Source: VRUE01 sp963753585
GTDB taxonomy: Bacteria; Actinomycetota; Thermoleophilia; Solirubrobacterales; 70-9
Direction: 5' to 3'
NCBI GenBank assembly: GCA_963753585.1
Contig: CAVWCU010000001.1
Coordinates: forward strand, 434,001-498,000
DNA: 64,000 bases
Shown here in pieces: positions 45,681-55,701 of the stretch. The position numbers and the translations under genes were made by a program. Positions within the stretch are counted from its first letter, which is position 1. Each line of letters starts with the position of its first letter. Below the pieces are notes generated by a model, which saw only the letters and a program-made list of their open reading frames with translations, ran no database searches and was not told the DNA's origin.

Positions 45681-46073
45681 ATGGCGGACTTGAACACAGG
45701 GGACGCGATCCCCGAGCTGAGGGTCACCCCCGACAAGTACCTGCCGCACCGCTACGCAGGTGCCTCGGGCGACTTCAACCCGATCCACATCGACCCCGAG
45801 TTCGCAAAGGCGGTCGGCCTGCCGAACACGATCCTTCACGGCCTCTACATGATGGGCCTGGTCGCGCGCTCCGCTACCGACGCCGCCGGCGGCGACCCGG
45901 GAAAGCTCAAGAAGCTTTCTGTGCAGTTTCGTGGGATGGGAGCTCCCGAGACCGAGATCGTCGTGACCGGCACCGTGAAGTCGGCCGAGGGCGGCAAGGC
46001 CACGATCGACGTGGTTGCTGCGCAGGGTGAGAATCAGACGATTCGCAACGCCGAGGCGGAAGTTCAGCTGTAG
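45681..46073 (+). CDS. MaoC-like dehydratase, catalytic (HadB-like) subunit
   Basis: A 130-residue MaoC-domain protein with the hydratase-2 motif YAGASGDFNPIHIDPEFAKAVGLPNTILHG, which carries the catalytic Asp and His. Together with the preceding gene it forms a likely heterodimeric (3R)-hydroxyacyl dehydratase (HadAB-like). The start ATG is one base after the partner's stop. Palindrome B2 follows 8 bases after the stop. Confidence 0.86.
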   Translation: MADLNTGDAIPELRVTPDKYLPHRYAGASGDFNPIHIDPEFAKAVGLPNTILHGLYMMGLVARSATDAAGGDPGKLKKLSVQFRGMGAPETEIVVTGTVKSAEGGKATIDVVAAQGENQTIRNAEAEVQL

Positions 46074-46080
46074 GCGTTGG

Positions 46081-46154
46081 GAGCGGCGGGCACCCCTCCC
46101 AAAACGCTCGGCGGGAGCCTCGCTGGAGTGTTTTGGGAGGGGTGCCCGCCGCTC
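46081..46154. repeat. Palindromic element B2 (family B)
   Basis: A perfect 25-bp inverted repeat (46081-46105 and 46130-46154) around a 24-nt loop GCTCGGCGGGAGCCTCGCTG + GAGT. B3 has the same loop with one difference. It fills most of the gap between the MaoC gene and hrcA. Confidence 0.78.
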
Positions 46155-46171
46155 CTCTTAGACTTCGAAGC

Positions 46172-47194
46172 GTGCTTTCGCCTCGGCAGGAGCTCATTCT
46201 CAAGCTGGTGGTCGATGCGTATCTCGCGTCGGGGAAGCCCGTGCCTTCGAAAGAGCTTGTTGAGCTTCCGGCGGTTGAGTGGGGAGCTTCCACGGTGCGG
46301 GCGGAGCTGGCGGCTCTGGAGGCGGCCGGGTACCTGACGCATCCACACACGTCTGCCGGCAGGATTCCGACGGAGTTGGGGTATCGGCGCCACGTCGACC
46401 TGATGATGGCCGCCGGGGGGCCGCCGGCGGAGAGCCGAGTGGAGCTGGAGCTGCGACGGGAGATCGACGCTGCGATGCGCGAAACGACCGCTGTGCTTGC
46501 GCAGATGACCGACCTGATGGCCCTGGCGATGGCGCCGCCGGAGACCCTCGCGGCGACGATCCGCCGGGTCGAGGTGCTGCGCCTTCAGCCGACCCGGGTG
46601 ATGGTGGTGGCGATCGCCTCCAACGGCACCGTCGCCAAGCGCGTCTTCGACTTCCCGGCCCCGGTCGATTCCGGCCTGGTCGAGTGGGCGTCCAGCTACC
46701 TCAACGAGTCGCTCTCGGGGATGGGTCTGGGCGCGCGGATGATCGCTGGCCGCCTCGCCGACCCCGAGCTCGGCCCGCTCGAGGCCGAGTTCCTGGCCAC
46801 GCTCGGCACCGCCTTCACCGAGCTCGAGCGCGAGGAGTCTTCCGACACCCTCTACATGGAGGGGGCTTCGCGGCTCCTCTCCGAAGCGCACTCCGCCGAC
46901 CTGCCTCGCGCCGACCGGCTGATGACCGCGCTGGAGGAGCGGGCAAGCCTGCTCGAGATGCTGCGTTCGTCCCTCGACCAGCGCTCGGTCTTCCTCTGGA
47001 TCGGCGCCGAGAACCCGCGCCCGGAGCTGCGCTCGGTCAGCGTCGTCGGAGCCAACTACGGGCTCGCGCACCGCAACCTCGGGACCGTCGGCGTGGTCGG
47101 TCCGCTGCGCATGGACTACGCCACCGCGATCGCCTCCGTGCGCGCCGCCGCGCGCGAGCTCTCGCGCTACTGCGAGACGGTCTACGACGGCTGA
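46172..47194 (+). CDS. hrcA: Heat-inducible transcription repressor HrcA
   Basis: HrcA represses class I heat-shock genes by binding CIRCE operators. GTG 46172 starts LSPRQELILKLVVDAYLASGKPVPSKEL, the winged-helix region; ASTVRAELAALEAAGYLTHPHTSAGRIPTELGYR is the highly conserved recognition part. The long effector domain follows, ending SVVGANYGLAHRNLGTVGVVGPLRMDYATAIASV. The longer in-frame ATG at 46133 lies in palindrome B2 and is rejected. No CIRCE sequence was found in the immediate upstream gap, so its operators are presumably elsewhere. dnaJ follows. Confidence 0.93.
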   Translation: MLSPRQELILKLVVDAYLASGKPVPSKELVELPAVEWGASTVRAELAALEAAGYLTHPHTSAGRIPTELGYRRHVDLMMAAGGPPAESRVELELRREIDAAMRETTAVLAQMTDLMALAMAPPETLAATIRRVEVLRLQPTRVMVVAIASNGTVAKRVFDFPAPVDSGLVEWASSYLNESLSGMGLGARMIAGRLADPELGPLEAEFLATLGTAFTELEREESSDTLYMEGASRLLSEAHSADLPRADRLMTALEERASLLEMLRSSLDQRSVFLWIGAENPRPELRSVSVVGANYGLAHRNLGTVGVVGPLRMDYATAIASVRAAARELSRYCETVYDG

Positions 47195-47204
47195 TCGGGA
47201 CCCG

Positions 47205-47873
47205 ATGCCACGCGACTACTACGAGGTCCTCGGGGTGCAGCGCGGCGCCTCCGAGACGGAGCTGAAGCGGGCCTTCCGCGGACTCGCCCGCGAGCTGCAC
47301 CCCGACGTCAACGCCCACGACCCCGACGCGGAAAAGAAGTTCAAGGAGGCCGCCGAGGCCTACGAGGTGCTCTCCGACCCGGAGCGCCGCCAGGTCTACG
47401 ACCGCTTCGGCCACGATGGCCTGCGAGGCGGCGGTGCTGCGGCCGGCGGCCCGGGCTTCGGTTCGGTTGAGGACCTGTTCCAGGCGGTCTTCGGCGGCGC
47501 TTTCGGCTTCGAGGTAAGGCGGGGGCCGATGCGCGGCCAGGACCTCGTCCACGCGGTCGAGATCTCGGCGGTGGAGGCGATGCTGGGAGCGACCGTCAAG
47601 ATCCCGAGCCACGAGGGCGAGCGGGAGGTCGAGCTGCCGCCCGGGGTTCAGCACGGCTCCCAGTTCGGACTGCGCGGTCACGGCCTGCCGGGTGCCAACG
47701 GGGGGCCGCCGGGAGACCTGCGTGTCGTCGTCCACGTGATCGTCCCCACCGGCCTCTCCGACGAGCAACGCGAGCTGGCCGAGAAGCTGGAGGAGTCCCT
47801 GGAGCCGCACAACCTCCGCTCCGAGGAGGGCGACGGTGGCTTCTTCTCCCGCGTGCGCAGAGCGTTCGGTTGA
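47205..47873 (+). CDS. dnaJ: Short DnaJ-like co-chaperone without zinc finger
   Basis: A 222-residue DnaJ protein. The J domain is intact (DYYEVLGVQRGASETELKRAFRGLARELHPDVN with the HPD tripeptide) and is followed by a Gly-rich linker. The region then jumps from the start of C-terminal domain I (GQDLVHAVEISAVEAMLGATVKI) to sequence like the end of domain II (VELPPGVQHGSQFGLRGHGLP, GDLRVVVHVIVPTGLSDEQRELAEKL). All CxxCxGxG zinc repeats are missing. This is much shorter than standard DnaJ (about 370) and resembles class II/III co-chaperones. It overlaps prmA by 4 bases. Confidence 0.85.
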   Translation: MPRDYYEVLGVQRGASETELKRAFRGLARELHPDVNAHDPDAEKKFKEAAEAYEVLSDPERRQVYDRFGHDGLRGGGAAAGGPGFGSVEDLFQAVFGGAFGFEVRRGPMRGQDLVHAVEISAVEAMLGATVKIPSHEGEREVELPPGVQHGSQFGLRGHGLPGANGGPPGDLRVVVHVIVPTGLSDEQRELAEKLEESLEPHNLRSEEGDGGFFSRVRRAFG

Positions 47874-48742
47874 TCCGCCTGGCAGTTCGCTGCGCGCCCG
47901 AGCAGGCCGAGATCGTCCTCGCCGAGCTCACGGTGCTGGCCCCCAACGGGGTTGAGGAGGAGCGAGGTCCCGGCTATGTCGAGTACGCGATCTATGGTGG
48001 CGAGGGCGAGCTGCCCGAGCTGGGCGAGATCGAGGTGGTTGCCGGCGACGGACTGGTCGAGGTGGTGGCAACCGAGGTGCCCGACGACTGGGCCGACCGC
48101 TGGCAGGACTTCCACAAGCCGCTGCTGGTCGGCGAGCGCCTCTGGCTGCGCCCCTCCTGGGAGGAGCCTCGCAAGGGCACAGTCGACCTCGTCGTCGACC
48201 CGGGCCGCGCCTTCGGCACCGGCGCCCACCCGACCACGAGGCTGTGCCTCGAGTTTCTCCTCGAGTTGGCCGAGGCGGGTGAAGCTTCGGGACCTCTCAC
48301 GGACCTCGGCACCGGCTCGGGGGTCCTGGCGATTGCGGCCGCGAAGCTCGGTTGGAGCCCGGTGTGCGGCTTCGACCATGAGGAGCCGTCGATAGAGGCT
48401 GCAGCCACTAACGCCGAGGCCAATGGCGTGCGCGTCGAGGTGGAGAAGCTCAACCTACGAGCAGAGCTGCCGGCCCTTGCCCCGACGACAGTGGCCAACA
48501 TGACCGCCCCGATCCTGAGGGAGATCGCAGGGAGGCTTGAGGGGCATCGGGGGAGGGTCCGCCGGAGCAACAGCGGGGAGGCTCCGTCAGACCCTCCCCC
48601 GATGCCCCGAACGCTCGTCCTCTCCGGTCTCCTCCCGGGCGAGCTCGATGAAATGGCGGCCGCCTTCGCGCCGCTCGGTCTTGCCGAGCACGAGCGCCGC
48701 CGCGACGGCGACTGGGCGGCGATGCTGCTGTGCGGCCGTTGA
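47870..48742 (+). CDS. prmA: Ribosomal protein L11 methyltransferase, with in-frame palindromic insert
   Basis: PrmA methylates ribosomal protein L11. TTG 47870 is the likely start; IRLAVRCAPEQAEIVLAELTVL matches the substrate-binding domain. The catalytic domain has WEEPRKGTVDLVVDPGRAFGTGAHPTTRLCLEFL, DLGTGSGVLAIAAAKLG and NMTAPILREIA. Between that helix and the expected TLVLSGLLPGE comes an insertion of about 23 residues (GHRGRVRRSNSGEAPSDPPPMPR) made by palindrome C1. The insertion keeps the frame and lies near the C-terminal part of the methyltransferase fold. Catalytic activity is not predictable. Confidence 0.88.
   Translation: MIRLAVRCAPEQAEIVLAELTVLAPNGVEEERGPGYVEYAIYGGEGELPELGEIEVVAGDGLVEVVATEVPDDWADRWQDFHKPLLVGERLWLRPSWEEPRKGTVDLVVDPGRAFGTGAHPTTRLCLEFLLELAEAGEASGPLTDLGTGSGVLAIAAAKLGWSPVCGFDHEEPSIEAAATNAEANGVRVEVEKLNLRAELPALAPTTVANMTAPILREIAGRLEGHRGRVRRSNSGEAPSDPPPMPRTLVLSGLLPGELDEMAAAFAPLGLAEHERRRDGDWAAMLLCGR
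48541..48608. repeat. Palindromic element C1, in frame inside prmA
   Basis: Perfect 19-bp arms (48541-48559 and 48590-48608) around a 30-nt loop. The 22-nt core 48564-48585 is identical to C2 at 60675-60696, and is read in the same frame (SNSGEAPS). The arms differ from those of C2. Confidence 0.82.
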
Positions 48743-48783
48743 AACCGTCTCAGCCCCCGATATATGTGGGCTGAGACGGTTTC
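48741..48783 (+). repeat. Palindromic element F2 after prmA (possible terminator)
   Basis: Perfect 16-bp arms (48741-48756 and 48768-48783) beginning inside the prmA stop codon, loop ccgatatatgt. It has no T run. It may terminate transcription or belong with the palindromic repeat set (compare F1 loop). Confidence 0.6.
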
Positions 48784-48819
48784 GCATTTCTGCCGAGGCG
48801 TCGAATATGGTTCCCGGCG

Positions 48820-49305
48820 ATGCTGGCGACGATCGTCGACCCCGGGTACAAGATTGCGCTCTTCCTGCACATCCTCGCGGTGGTGCTGGCGTTCGGGCCG
48901 ACCTTCGGCTACGGGTTCTTCTTCTCGGTTGCACCGCAGTTCCCCCGCGCCACTCCGGCGATCATCGCCGGAGTGCAGAAGGTGGATCGCTACCTCGTCT
49001 CTCCCGGGATGATCGTCCTGCTGGTTGCGGGGATTTACCTGCAGGCCGACGGCGACTGGGACGCCAGCGAGGCGTTCCTCAGCGTCGGGTACCTGGCGAT
49101 CATCGGACTCTTCGCCCTTCAAGGGGCCTTCTTTCGACCGCAGACGCGCAAGGCGAGGGAGCTGGCCGAACGCGACCTGAAGGCCGGCGACACGCTCAGC
49201 GATGAGTTCAACGCGGTAAGCGAACGGCTCAGCAAAGTGGGAGGGCTTGCGGGCCTGATCGTCGTCGTCGCGATCTTCTTCATGACTTACAAGCCCTTCC
49301 TTTAG
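48820..49305 (+). CDS. DUF2269-like integral membrane protein
   Basis: A 161-residue membrane protein with four helices. It starts YKIALFLHILAVVLAFGPTFGYGFFFSVA, which matches the DUF2269-type pattern with an intramembrane His; later helices are MIVLLVAGIYL and YLAIIGLFALQGAFF, and a final helix GLIVVVAIFFMTYKPFL. Function unknown. Its stop codon is the first base of the left arm of palindrome D2. Confidence 0.78.
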   Translation: MLATIVDPGYKIALFLHILAVVLAFGPTFGYGFFFSVAPQFPRATPAIIAGVQKVDRYLVSPGMIVLLVAGIYLQADGDWDASEAFLSVGYLAIIGLFALQGAFFRPQTRKARELAERDLKAGDTLSDEFNAVSERLSKVGGLAGLIVVVAIFFMTYKPFL

Positions 49306-49470
49306 ATGGTTGATCTCACGACCCCGCGCACCTGGATGACGCACGTGGCACTGCGCATCTCTGCGTCCTCGGGTTTGCCTTTGGCGCCGCCAAAGGCTGC
49401 ACCCTGCGTCCTTGATCTGCTTGGCCACGCGCGCCCCCAGTCACACGCGGTCGTGGGATCAACCATCTAG
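49302..49470. repeat. Palindromic element D2 (family D)
   Basis: A 169-nt structure. Outer arms TAGATGGTTGATC..CACGACC and partner 49446-49470 pair over about 24 bp with one bulge and a G-U. Inside are GCGCATCTCTGCGTCCTC, a 10-bp hairpin (gcctttggcg-c-cgccaaaggc) and TGCGTCCTTGATCTGCTTGG. The cores match D1; arms and hairpin do not. The right side reads through in frame into murI. Confidence 0.72.
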
Positions 49471-49480
49471 GGCGCCGGCG

Positions 49481-50323
49481 CTGACGGTCTCGGAACCCAG
49501 CGGCGCCCGGCTCGACCCTTCGCTCCCGATCGCGATGTTCGACTCGGGTGTCGGTGGTCTCACCGTCCTGCACGAGTGCCTCGTCTCTCTGCCGGAAGAG
49601 GACTACGTCTACCTCGGCGACACGGCCTGGTTCCCCTATGGGACCAAGGACCCGGGCGAACTGAGGGCGCGCATCGCGGCGATCGCCGGGCGCCTGCTCG
49701 GCGGCCGCGCCAAGCTGCTGGTGATCGCCTGCAACACGGCGACCTCGATCGGCGAGGACGTGGCGCGCGAGGTCGCTGCCGCGCACGGGGTGGAGGTTGT
49801 GCCGGTGGTTGAGCCCCAGGCCGAGATCGCCGCCGCGATCACCGACAGCGGCCGGGTCGGCGTGCTGGCGACGCCGAACACGGTCGAGAGCGGCGCCTAC
49901 CGCCGGGCGCTTGAAAGCCAGCACCGGGCGCTCGAGGTGACCGAGGTCGAGGCTCCCGATCTCGCGCCGTTCATCCAGGACGGTTCGCCGTTCGACCAGA
50001 GCGTGCTCGAGATGGCCCGCGCCTACTGCACGCCGCTGAGGCGGGCCGAGGTCGACACCCTGATCCTCGGCTGTACGCACTACCCGCTCGTTGCGCCGAT
50101 GCTCCAGCGCATCCTCGGCCGCGACGTGCGCTTGGTCAGCGGCGGCCACGCCGTCGCCGCGGCGGTCCAGCGCACGCTCGAGCGCGGCGGCCTTGCCCGC
50201 CCGCCCGCCGGCGAAGGCACGTACAGCTTTCTCTGCACCGGCGACGTCGACTCGTTCTGCGACCTGGGCACCCGCTTCCTGCAGATGCCACTGGGCGCGG
50301 TGGAGCGGGTCGAGATCGGATGA
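49481..50323 (+). CDS. murI: Glutamate racemase
   Basis: MurI makes D-glutamate for peptidoglycan. Motifs include MFDSGVGGLTVLHECL, YLGDTAWFPYGTKDPGELR, the first catalytic Cys in VIACNTATSIG (about residue 90) and the second in LILGCTHYPLV. The start is unclear: MFDSGVGG (ATG 49535) is slightly too short compared with the family, while the upstream frame (CTG 49481, TTG 49421, TTG 49412) runs through palindrome D2 without a stop. CTG 49481 is taken as a compromise. Glutamate racemase activity is well supported by the two Cys motifs. Confidence 0.9.
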   Translation: MTVSEPSGARLDPSLPIAMFDSGVGGLTVLHECLVSLPEEDYVYLGDTAWFPYGTKDPGELRARIAAIAGRLLGGRAKLLVIACNTATSIGEDVAREVAAAHGVEVVPVVEPQAEIAAAITDSGRVGVLATPNTVESGAYRRALESQHRALEVTEVEAPDLAPFIQDGSPFDQSVLEMARAYCTPLRRAEVDTLILGCTHYPLVAPMLQRILGRDVRLVSGGHAVAAAVQRTLERGGLARPPAGEGTYSFLCTGDVDSFCDLGTRFLQMPLGAVERVEIG

Positions 50324-50353
50324 CGCCCGACGCTGCCGACTACCCTTAGGGCC

Positions 50354-50765
50354 ATGAGCGTTCTCGAGCAGGTCCAGGCCGACGTGCGCACGGCGATGAA
50401 GGCGGGCGACCGCGAGCGAGCGGGCGCCCTGCGCATGGTCGTCGACGCCCTGCAGAAGGAGGCCAAGCTCGGCGACGGCGACGAGGTCGCCGTGCTCCAG
50501 CGCGAGCGCAAGAAGCGGCTGGAAGCCGCCGAGGCCTACGGCGAGGCCGGCCGGGCCGAGCAAGCCACGGCTGAGAGCTTCGAGGCCGAGCTGATCGAGG
50601 GCTACCTGCCCGCGCAGCTCTCCGACGAGGAGCTGGCGGAGCTGGTCGATGCCGCGGTCGCCGAGACGGGAGCCGGCGAGCAGAAGCAGATGGGCCAGGT
50701 GATGTCGGCGCTGATGCCGAAGGTCGCCGGGCGTGCCGATGGCAAGCGGGTCAGCGCGGCGGTGC

Positions 50766-50785
<20 letters not shown>
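50354..50785 (+). CDS. GatB/YqeY domain protein
   Basis: A 143-residue GatB/YqeY family protein. It starts EQVQADVRTAMKAGDRERAGALRMVVDALQKEA, then QRERKKRLEAAEAYGEAGR, EAELIEGYLPAQLSDEELAELVDAAVAETGA and MGQVMSALMPKVAGRADGKRVS, all in family order. It resembles the tRNA-binding tail of GatB. Cellular role not established. It overlaps the phoH start by 20 bases. Confidence 0.9.
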
Positions 50786-51754
<969 letters not shown>

Positions 51755-51758
<4 letters not shown>

Positions 51759-52120
51759 GCCGGGATCTCTCAGACGTGCCCCCGGAGTTGCGCGACGCGG
51801 TCGCGGCGGCCCTCGACGGCGCCGGAGTCGGCGACGGGCACCTCGCGGTCGAGCTGGTCGACGCCGATCGCATTCGCGAGCTGAACCGCGAGCACCGTGG
51901 CAAGGACGCGCCCACCGACGTGCTCGCCTTCCCGCTCGACGGGGCCGAGCCAACCGCCGGCCCGCGCGAGCTGGGCGACGTCGTGATCTGCCCGGAGCAC
52001 TGCACCGACGTCATCGAGGCCGCCGTCCACGGCGTCCTGCACCTCTGCGGCCACGACCACGAGACCGACGAAGGCGAGATGCTCGCGCTTCAGGCCCGGA
52101 TATTGGAGGGATTGACGTGA
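51755..52120 (+). CDS. ybeY: Endoribonuclease YbeY
   Basis: YbeY is a zinc endoribonuclease involved in 16S rRNA maturation and ribosome quality control. The active-site motif HGVLHLCGHDH (three His, zinc ligands) is present near residue 90, and the start of the fold reads ELVDADRIRELNREHRGKDAPTDVLAFPLDG. The 121-residue protein starts at TTG 51755 inside the phoH stop and overlaps the era GTG start at 52117. Confidence 0.94.
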
Positions 52121-53011
52121 CCCGCGCGGGCTTCATCGGCTTGGCCGGCCGGCCCAACGTCGGCAAGTCGACCCTGGTCAACGCGATCGTGGGCAGCAGG
52201 GTGGCGATCGTCTCGATGCGCCCGCAGACGACCCGGAGGGCGATCCGCGGCATCCACACCGACCTCGAGGCCGGCTGCCAGCTCGTCCTCGTCGACCTGC
52301 CCGGGCGTGCAGCGCCCTCGCGACGTGCTGACAGAGCGGATGCAGAAGCGGGTCGAGCGCGAGCTGGCCGACTCCGACCTGGCCCTGATCGTGATCAACG
52401 GCGAGGAGGGCGTCGGGCCGGGCGATCGCTTCATCGCCCGCGCCCTGGCTGAGGCCGGCGCTCGCCTGCCGACGATCTGCGCCGTCAACAAGGCCGACCG
52501 GACCGGGCCGAACGAGCTGGTCCCGGTGCTTGCCGAGGCGGCCGAGTTGGAGGGCGTCGACGAGGTCTTCCCGATCAGCGCCCGCGAGGGCGAGGGGCTC
52601 GAGGCCCTGGTCGAGCGCCTCGGCGAGCTCGTCCCCGAGGGCCCCTATCTCTACCCGCCCGAGGACCACAGCGACCAGCCGGGCGAGCTGCTGCTCGCCG
52701 AGCTGATCCGCGAGCAGGTGCTCAACCGCACCCGCGAGGAGATCCCGCACTCGGTCGAGGTCGCGGTCAAGGAGGTGAGCGAGCGCGAGGACGGGCTCGT
52801 CACCGTGTCCGCCGAGATCTGGGCCGAGACCGAGTCCCAGAAGGGCATCCTGATCGGCAAGAGCGGAGCCAAGATTGGTGAGGTCGGCACCGCTGCCCGT
52901 CGCTCGCTTGAGGCCGAGCTCGGCGCCAAGGTCCACCTCGACCTCAAGGTCCGAGTCCGTAGCCACTGGCGTCGCGACGACGACCTGTTGGATCGCCTCG
53001 GTATCGAGTAA
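52117..53011 (+). CDS. era: GTPase Era, frameshifted
   Basis: Era is an essential GTPase that binds 16S rRNA. GTG 52117 starts with the P-loop GLAGRPNVGKSTLVNAIVG, then G2/G3 (PQTTRRAIRGI, VDLPG). At the end of G3 the frame jumps by one base (ggcgtg at about 52306). The second frame continues VQRPRDVLTERMQKRVERELA, G4 NKADRTGPNEL, and the KH domain with LIGKSGAKIGEVGTAARRSLEAELG. The total of 895 nt is one over a multiple of three. Because Era is essential, an assembly insertion is likelier than a real mutation. Confidence 0.92.
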
Positions 53012-53024
53012 CTACGATGGCTCG

Positions 53025-53639
53025 ATGTTCGAGCAGCTGAAATTCGACGAGCGCGGCCTGGTCCCGTGCGTGGCGCAGGACCACGCCAGTGGCGAGGTCC
53101 TCACCCTCGCTTACGCCAACGAGGAGTCGCTGCGGCTGACCGTGGAGACCGGGGAGCTGCACTTCTACAGCCGCTCGCGGGAGGAGATCTGGCGCAAGGG
53201 GGAAACCTCTGGGAACGTGCTGAAGCTGCGCCAGCTCCGCTACGACTGCGACGGTGACGCGATCGTCGCCCTGGTCGAGCCCACCGGGCCTGCCTGTCAC
53301 ACCGGCGAGCGCAGCTGCTTCTTCCGGGATCTCGACGGGGACGGCGAGCCGGCGCCGGCCCTGCACGAGATGCTGGCGTCGCTGGAGCGCACGCTGCGCA
53401 GCCGTGCTGCCGAGCGGCCGGAGGGGAGCTACACGGTGAAGCTGCTCGACGACCCGAAGCTGATCGGCGAGAAGGTGGAGGAGGAGGCCGAGGAGGTGGT
53501 GCGCGCCGCCCGCGAGGAGTCCGACGAGCGCGTCGCCGAAGAGGCCGCCGACCTGCTCTACCACCTCGCCGTCCTGCTCGCCTCGCGCGAGGTCCCGCAG
53601 TCCGCTGCGATGGAAGTGCTCGATGGCCGTCGCCGCTGA
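53025..53639 (+). CDS. hisIE: Bifunctional phosphoribosyl-AMP cyclohydrolase/phosphoribosyl-ATP pyrophosphatase
   Basis: HisIE catalyses two steps of histidine synthesis. The HisI domain has EESLRLTVETGELHFYSRSR, WRKGETSGNVLKL and CDGDAIVALVEPTGPACHTGERSCF (metal-binding Cys and His). A linker leads to the HisE domain (PEGSYTVKLLDDPKLIGEKVEEEAEEVVRAA, AEEAADLLYHLAVLL). At 204 residues it has standard fusion length. ATG 53025 follows era by 13 bases; the last bases overlap trpE. The rest of the his genes are elsewhere. Confidence 0.93.
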   Translation: MFEQLKFDERGLVPCVAQDHASGEVLTLAYANEESLRLTVETGELHFYSRSREEIWRKGETSGNVLKLRQLRYDCDGDAIVALVEPTGPACHTGERSCFFRDLDGDGEPAPALHEMLASLERTLRSRAAERPEGSYTVKLLDDPKLIGEKVEEEAEEVVRAAREESDERVAEEAADLLYHLAVLLASREVPQSAAMEVLDGRRR

Positions 53640-55130
53640 CTCCGAGCTGAGGCTCGAGCCGACCCTCGAGCAGGCTCGGGCGCTGGTCGCCGAGGGCAAC
53701 GTCGTGCCGGTCTGCGCCCGCCTGCTCGACGACTGCGAGACCCCGGTCTCGGCCTTCCTCAAGCTGCGAGCCGGCGAGCCGGAGGGAACCCCCTGCTTCC
53801 TGCTCGAGTCGGCCGAGCAGGGCCAGGTCGGGCGTTACTCGTTCGTCGGCTTCCACCCCCGCTCGGTGCTGCGCTGGAGCGACGGAGTGCTCTCCGAGGA
53901 CGGGGGGAGGGGCGCGACGCCCCCGACCCCTACGCCGCCGTCGCCGAGCACCTCTCGCGTTTCCGCCCGGCGCCGGTCGAGGGCCTGCCGCCGTTCAGCG
54001 GCGGCGCGGTCGGCTTCTTCGGCTATGACCTCGTGCGCACGGTCGAGCCGCTGGGCGAGCCCAACCCCGACCCGCTCGGCCTGCCCGACATGGCGCTGAT
54101 GGTGACCGACCTGCTGCTCGTCTTCGACCACCTCCGCCACGAGCTGACGATCATGGCCTGTGCCTTCGCGGAGGACGAGGGCGGCATCGACGCCGCCTAC
54201 GAGCGCGCCGCCGCGACGATCGCTGACGCCCGCAGGCGCCTGCGCGGCGCCGTCCCCGCGCCCGAGCGCCCCGTCGTGGCCGAGCCGCCCCGGTTCGCCT
54301 CCAACATGGAGCGCGAGGAGTTCGAAGGGGCGGTCGAGCGGATCGTCTCCTACGTCCACGCCGGCGACGCCTTCCAGGTCGTGCCGTCGCAGCGCTTCAG
54401 CGCGCCGGCGCCGGTCGAGGCCTTCTCCATCTACCGCGGTCTTCGCGCCGTCAACCCCTCGCCCTACATGTACTTCCTCGAGTTCGGGGACTTCCAGATC
54501 GCCGGGGCCTCACCCGAGCCGCTGGTCAAGGTAACCGGCGACCGAGTCGAGACGCGGCCGATCGCAGGCACCTACCCGCGCGGGTCCGACGAGGACGAGG
54601 ACCGCCGCTTAGCCGAGCGCCTGAAAAACGACCCCAAGGAGCGGGCCGAGCACGTGATGCTCGTCGACCTCGGCCGCAACGACCTCGGCCGTGTCTGCGA
54701 GTACGGCTCGGTCGCGGTCGACGAGCTGATGGTGGTCGAGACCTACTCGCACGTGCTGCACATCGTCAGCCAGGTCTCCGGCACCCTGCGCGAGGGGGTC
54801 GGCGCGATGGACGTCCTGCGCTCCGCCCTGCCCGCGGGCACGCTCTCCGGCGCGCCCAAGGTGCGGGCGATGCAGATCATCGACGAGCTGGAGCCGGTCA
54901 AGCGCTGCTCCTACGGCGGCGCGATCGGCTACCTCTCCTGGAACGGCGATCTCGACACCGCGATCCACATCCGCACCGTGGTCGTCAAGGACGGTCAGAT
55001 GCACGTCCAGGCGGGAGGCGGCACCGTCGCCGACGCCAAGCCCGTCTACGAGTACAACGAGTCCGTCAACAAGGCCAAGGCCGTCTTCCGCGCGGTCGAG
55101 CTGGCCTGCGAGCAGCCGGACTGGCCGTGA
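53623..55130 (+). CDS. trpE: Anthranilate synthase component I, frameshifted
   Basis: TrpE makes anthranilate from chorismate with TrpG. The N-terminal part (GNVVPVCARLLDDCETPVSAFLKL, FLLESAEQGQVGRYSFVGFHP with the Trp-binding LLES box) is in one frame to about 53905, near a run of six G. The rest is in another frame: DPYAAVAEHLSRF, SGGAVGFFGYDLVR, then VPSQRFSAP, ISGASPE-type ASPEPLVKV, RPIAGTYPRG, DLGRNDLGRV and LPAGTLSGAPKVRAMQIID. Here one base is missing (or two extra). ATG 53623 overlaps hisIE by 17 bases. Confidence 0.93.
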
Positions 55131-55137
55131 GGTTGCG

Positions 55138-55701
55138 ATGAGGGTTCTCGTCGTCGACAACTACGACTCCTTCACCTACAACCTGGTCCAGTACCTGGGA
55201 GAGCTGGGTGCGGAGATCGAGGTCGTTCGCAACGACAAGGCGACGGTGGACGAGCTGCTCGAGCGCGGCGCCGACCGTCTCGTCGTCTCGCCGGGCCCCT
55301 GCACGCCCGCCGATGCCGGAATCTCGATCGAGGCGATCCGCCGCTTCGCCGAAGCCGGCACTCCCGTCCTCGGCGTCTGCCTCGGCCACCAGTCGCTGGT
55401 CGAGGCCTTCGGCGGTCGCACGGTGCAGGGCGAGCCGATCCACGGCAAGGAGGCCGAGGTCGAGCACGACGGGCGTGCCGTCTACGCCGGCCTGCCCAGC
55501 CCCCTCGTCGCCGGCCGCTACCACTCGCTCGTCGCCGATCCCGACCTGCCCGACGAGCTCGAGCTGAGTGCCAGTCTCGGCGACGTGGTGATGGGCGCGC
55601 GGCACCGCGAGCTGCCCGCCGAGGGCGTCCAGTTCCACCCCGAGTCGGTGCTGACGCCGCAGGGCAAGCACCTGCTGGCCAACTTCCTGGAGGAGAGTTG
55701 A
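55138..55701 (+). CDS. trpG: Anthranilate synthase glutamine amidotransferase component
   Basis: TrpG/PabA type-1 glutamine amidotransferase that supplies ammonia to TrpE (and possibly to PabB). The 187-residue protein has the oxyanion motif VVSPGPCTPADAG, the catalytic Cys in VLGVCLGHQSLVEAFGG (about residue 80) and the His-Glu pair in GVQFHPESVLTPQG. The start is 7 bases after the trpE stop; the end overlaps trpD. Confidence 0.95.
   Translation: MRVLVVDNYDSFTYNLVQYLGELGAEIEVVRNDKATVDELLERGADRLVVSPGPCTPADAGISIEAIRRFAEAGTPVLGVCLGHQSLVEAFGGRTVQGEPIHGKEAEVEHDGRAVYAGLPSPLVAGRYHSLVADPDLPDELELSASLGDVVMGARHRELPAEGVQFHPESVLTPQGKHLLANFLEES

Noticed and set aside
46133..46171. ATG 46133 as the hrcA start
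   Set aside because: It lies in palindrome B2 and adds residues not typical of HrcA; GTG 46172 begins the conserved winged-helix sequence.
52290..52320. Programmed frameshift in era (and in other broken genes)
   Set aside because: No slippery heptamer or common context is shared among the shift sites, and essential genes are hit at random places; random insertion errors fit better.
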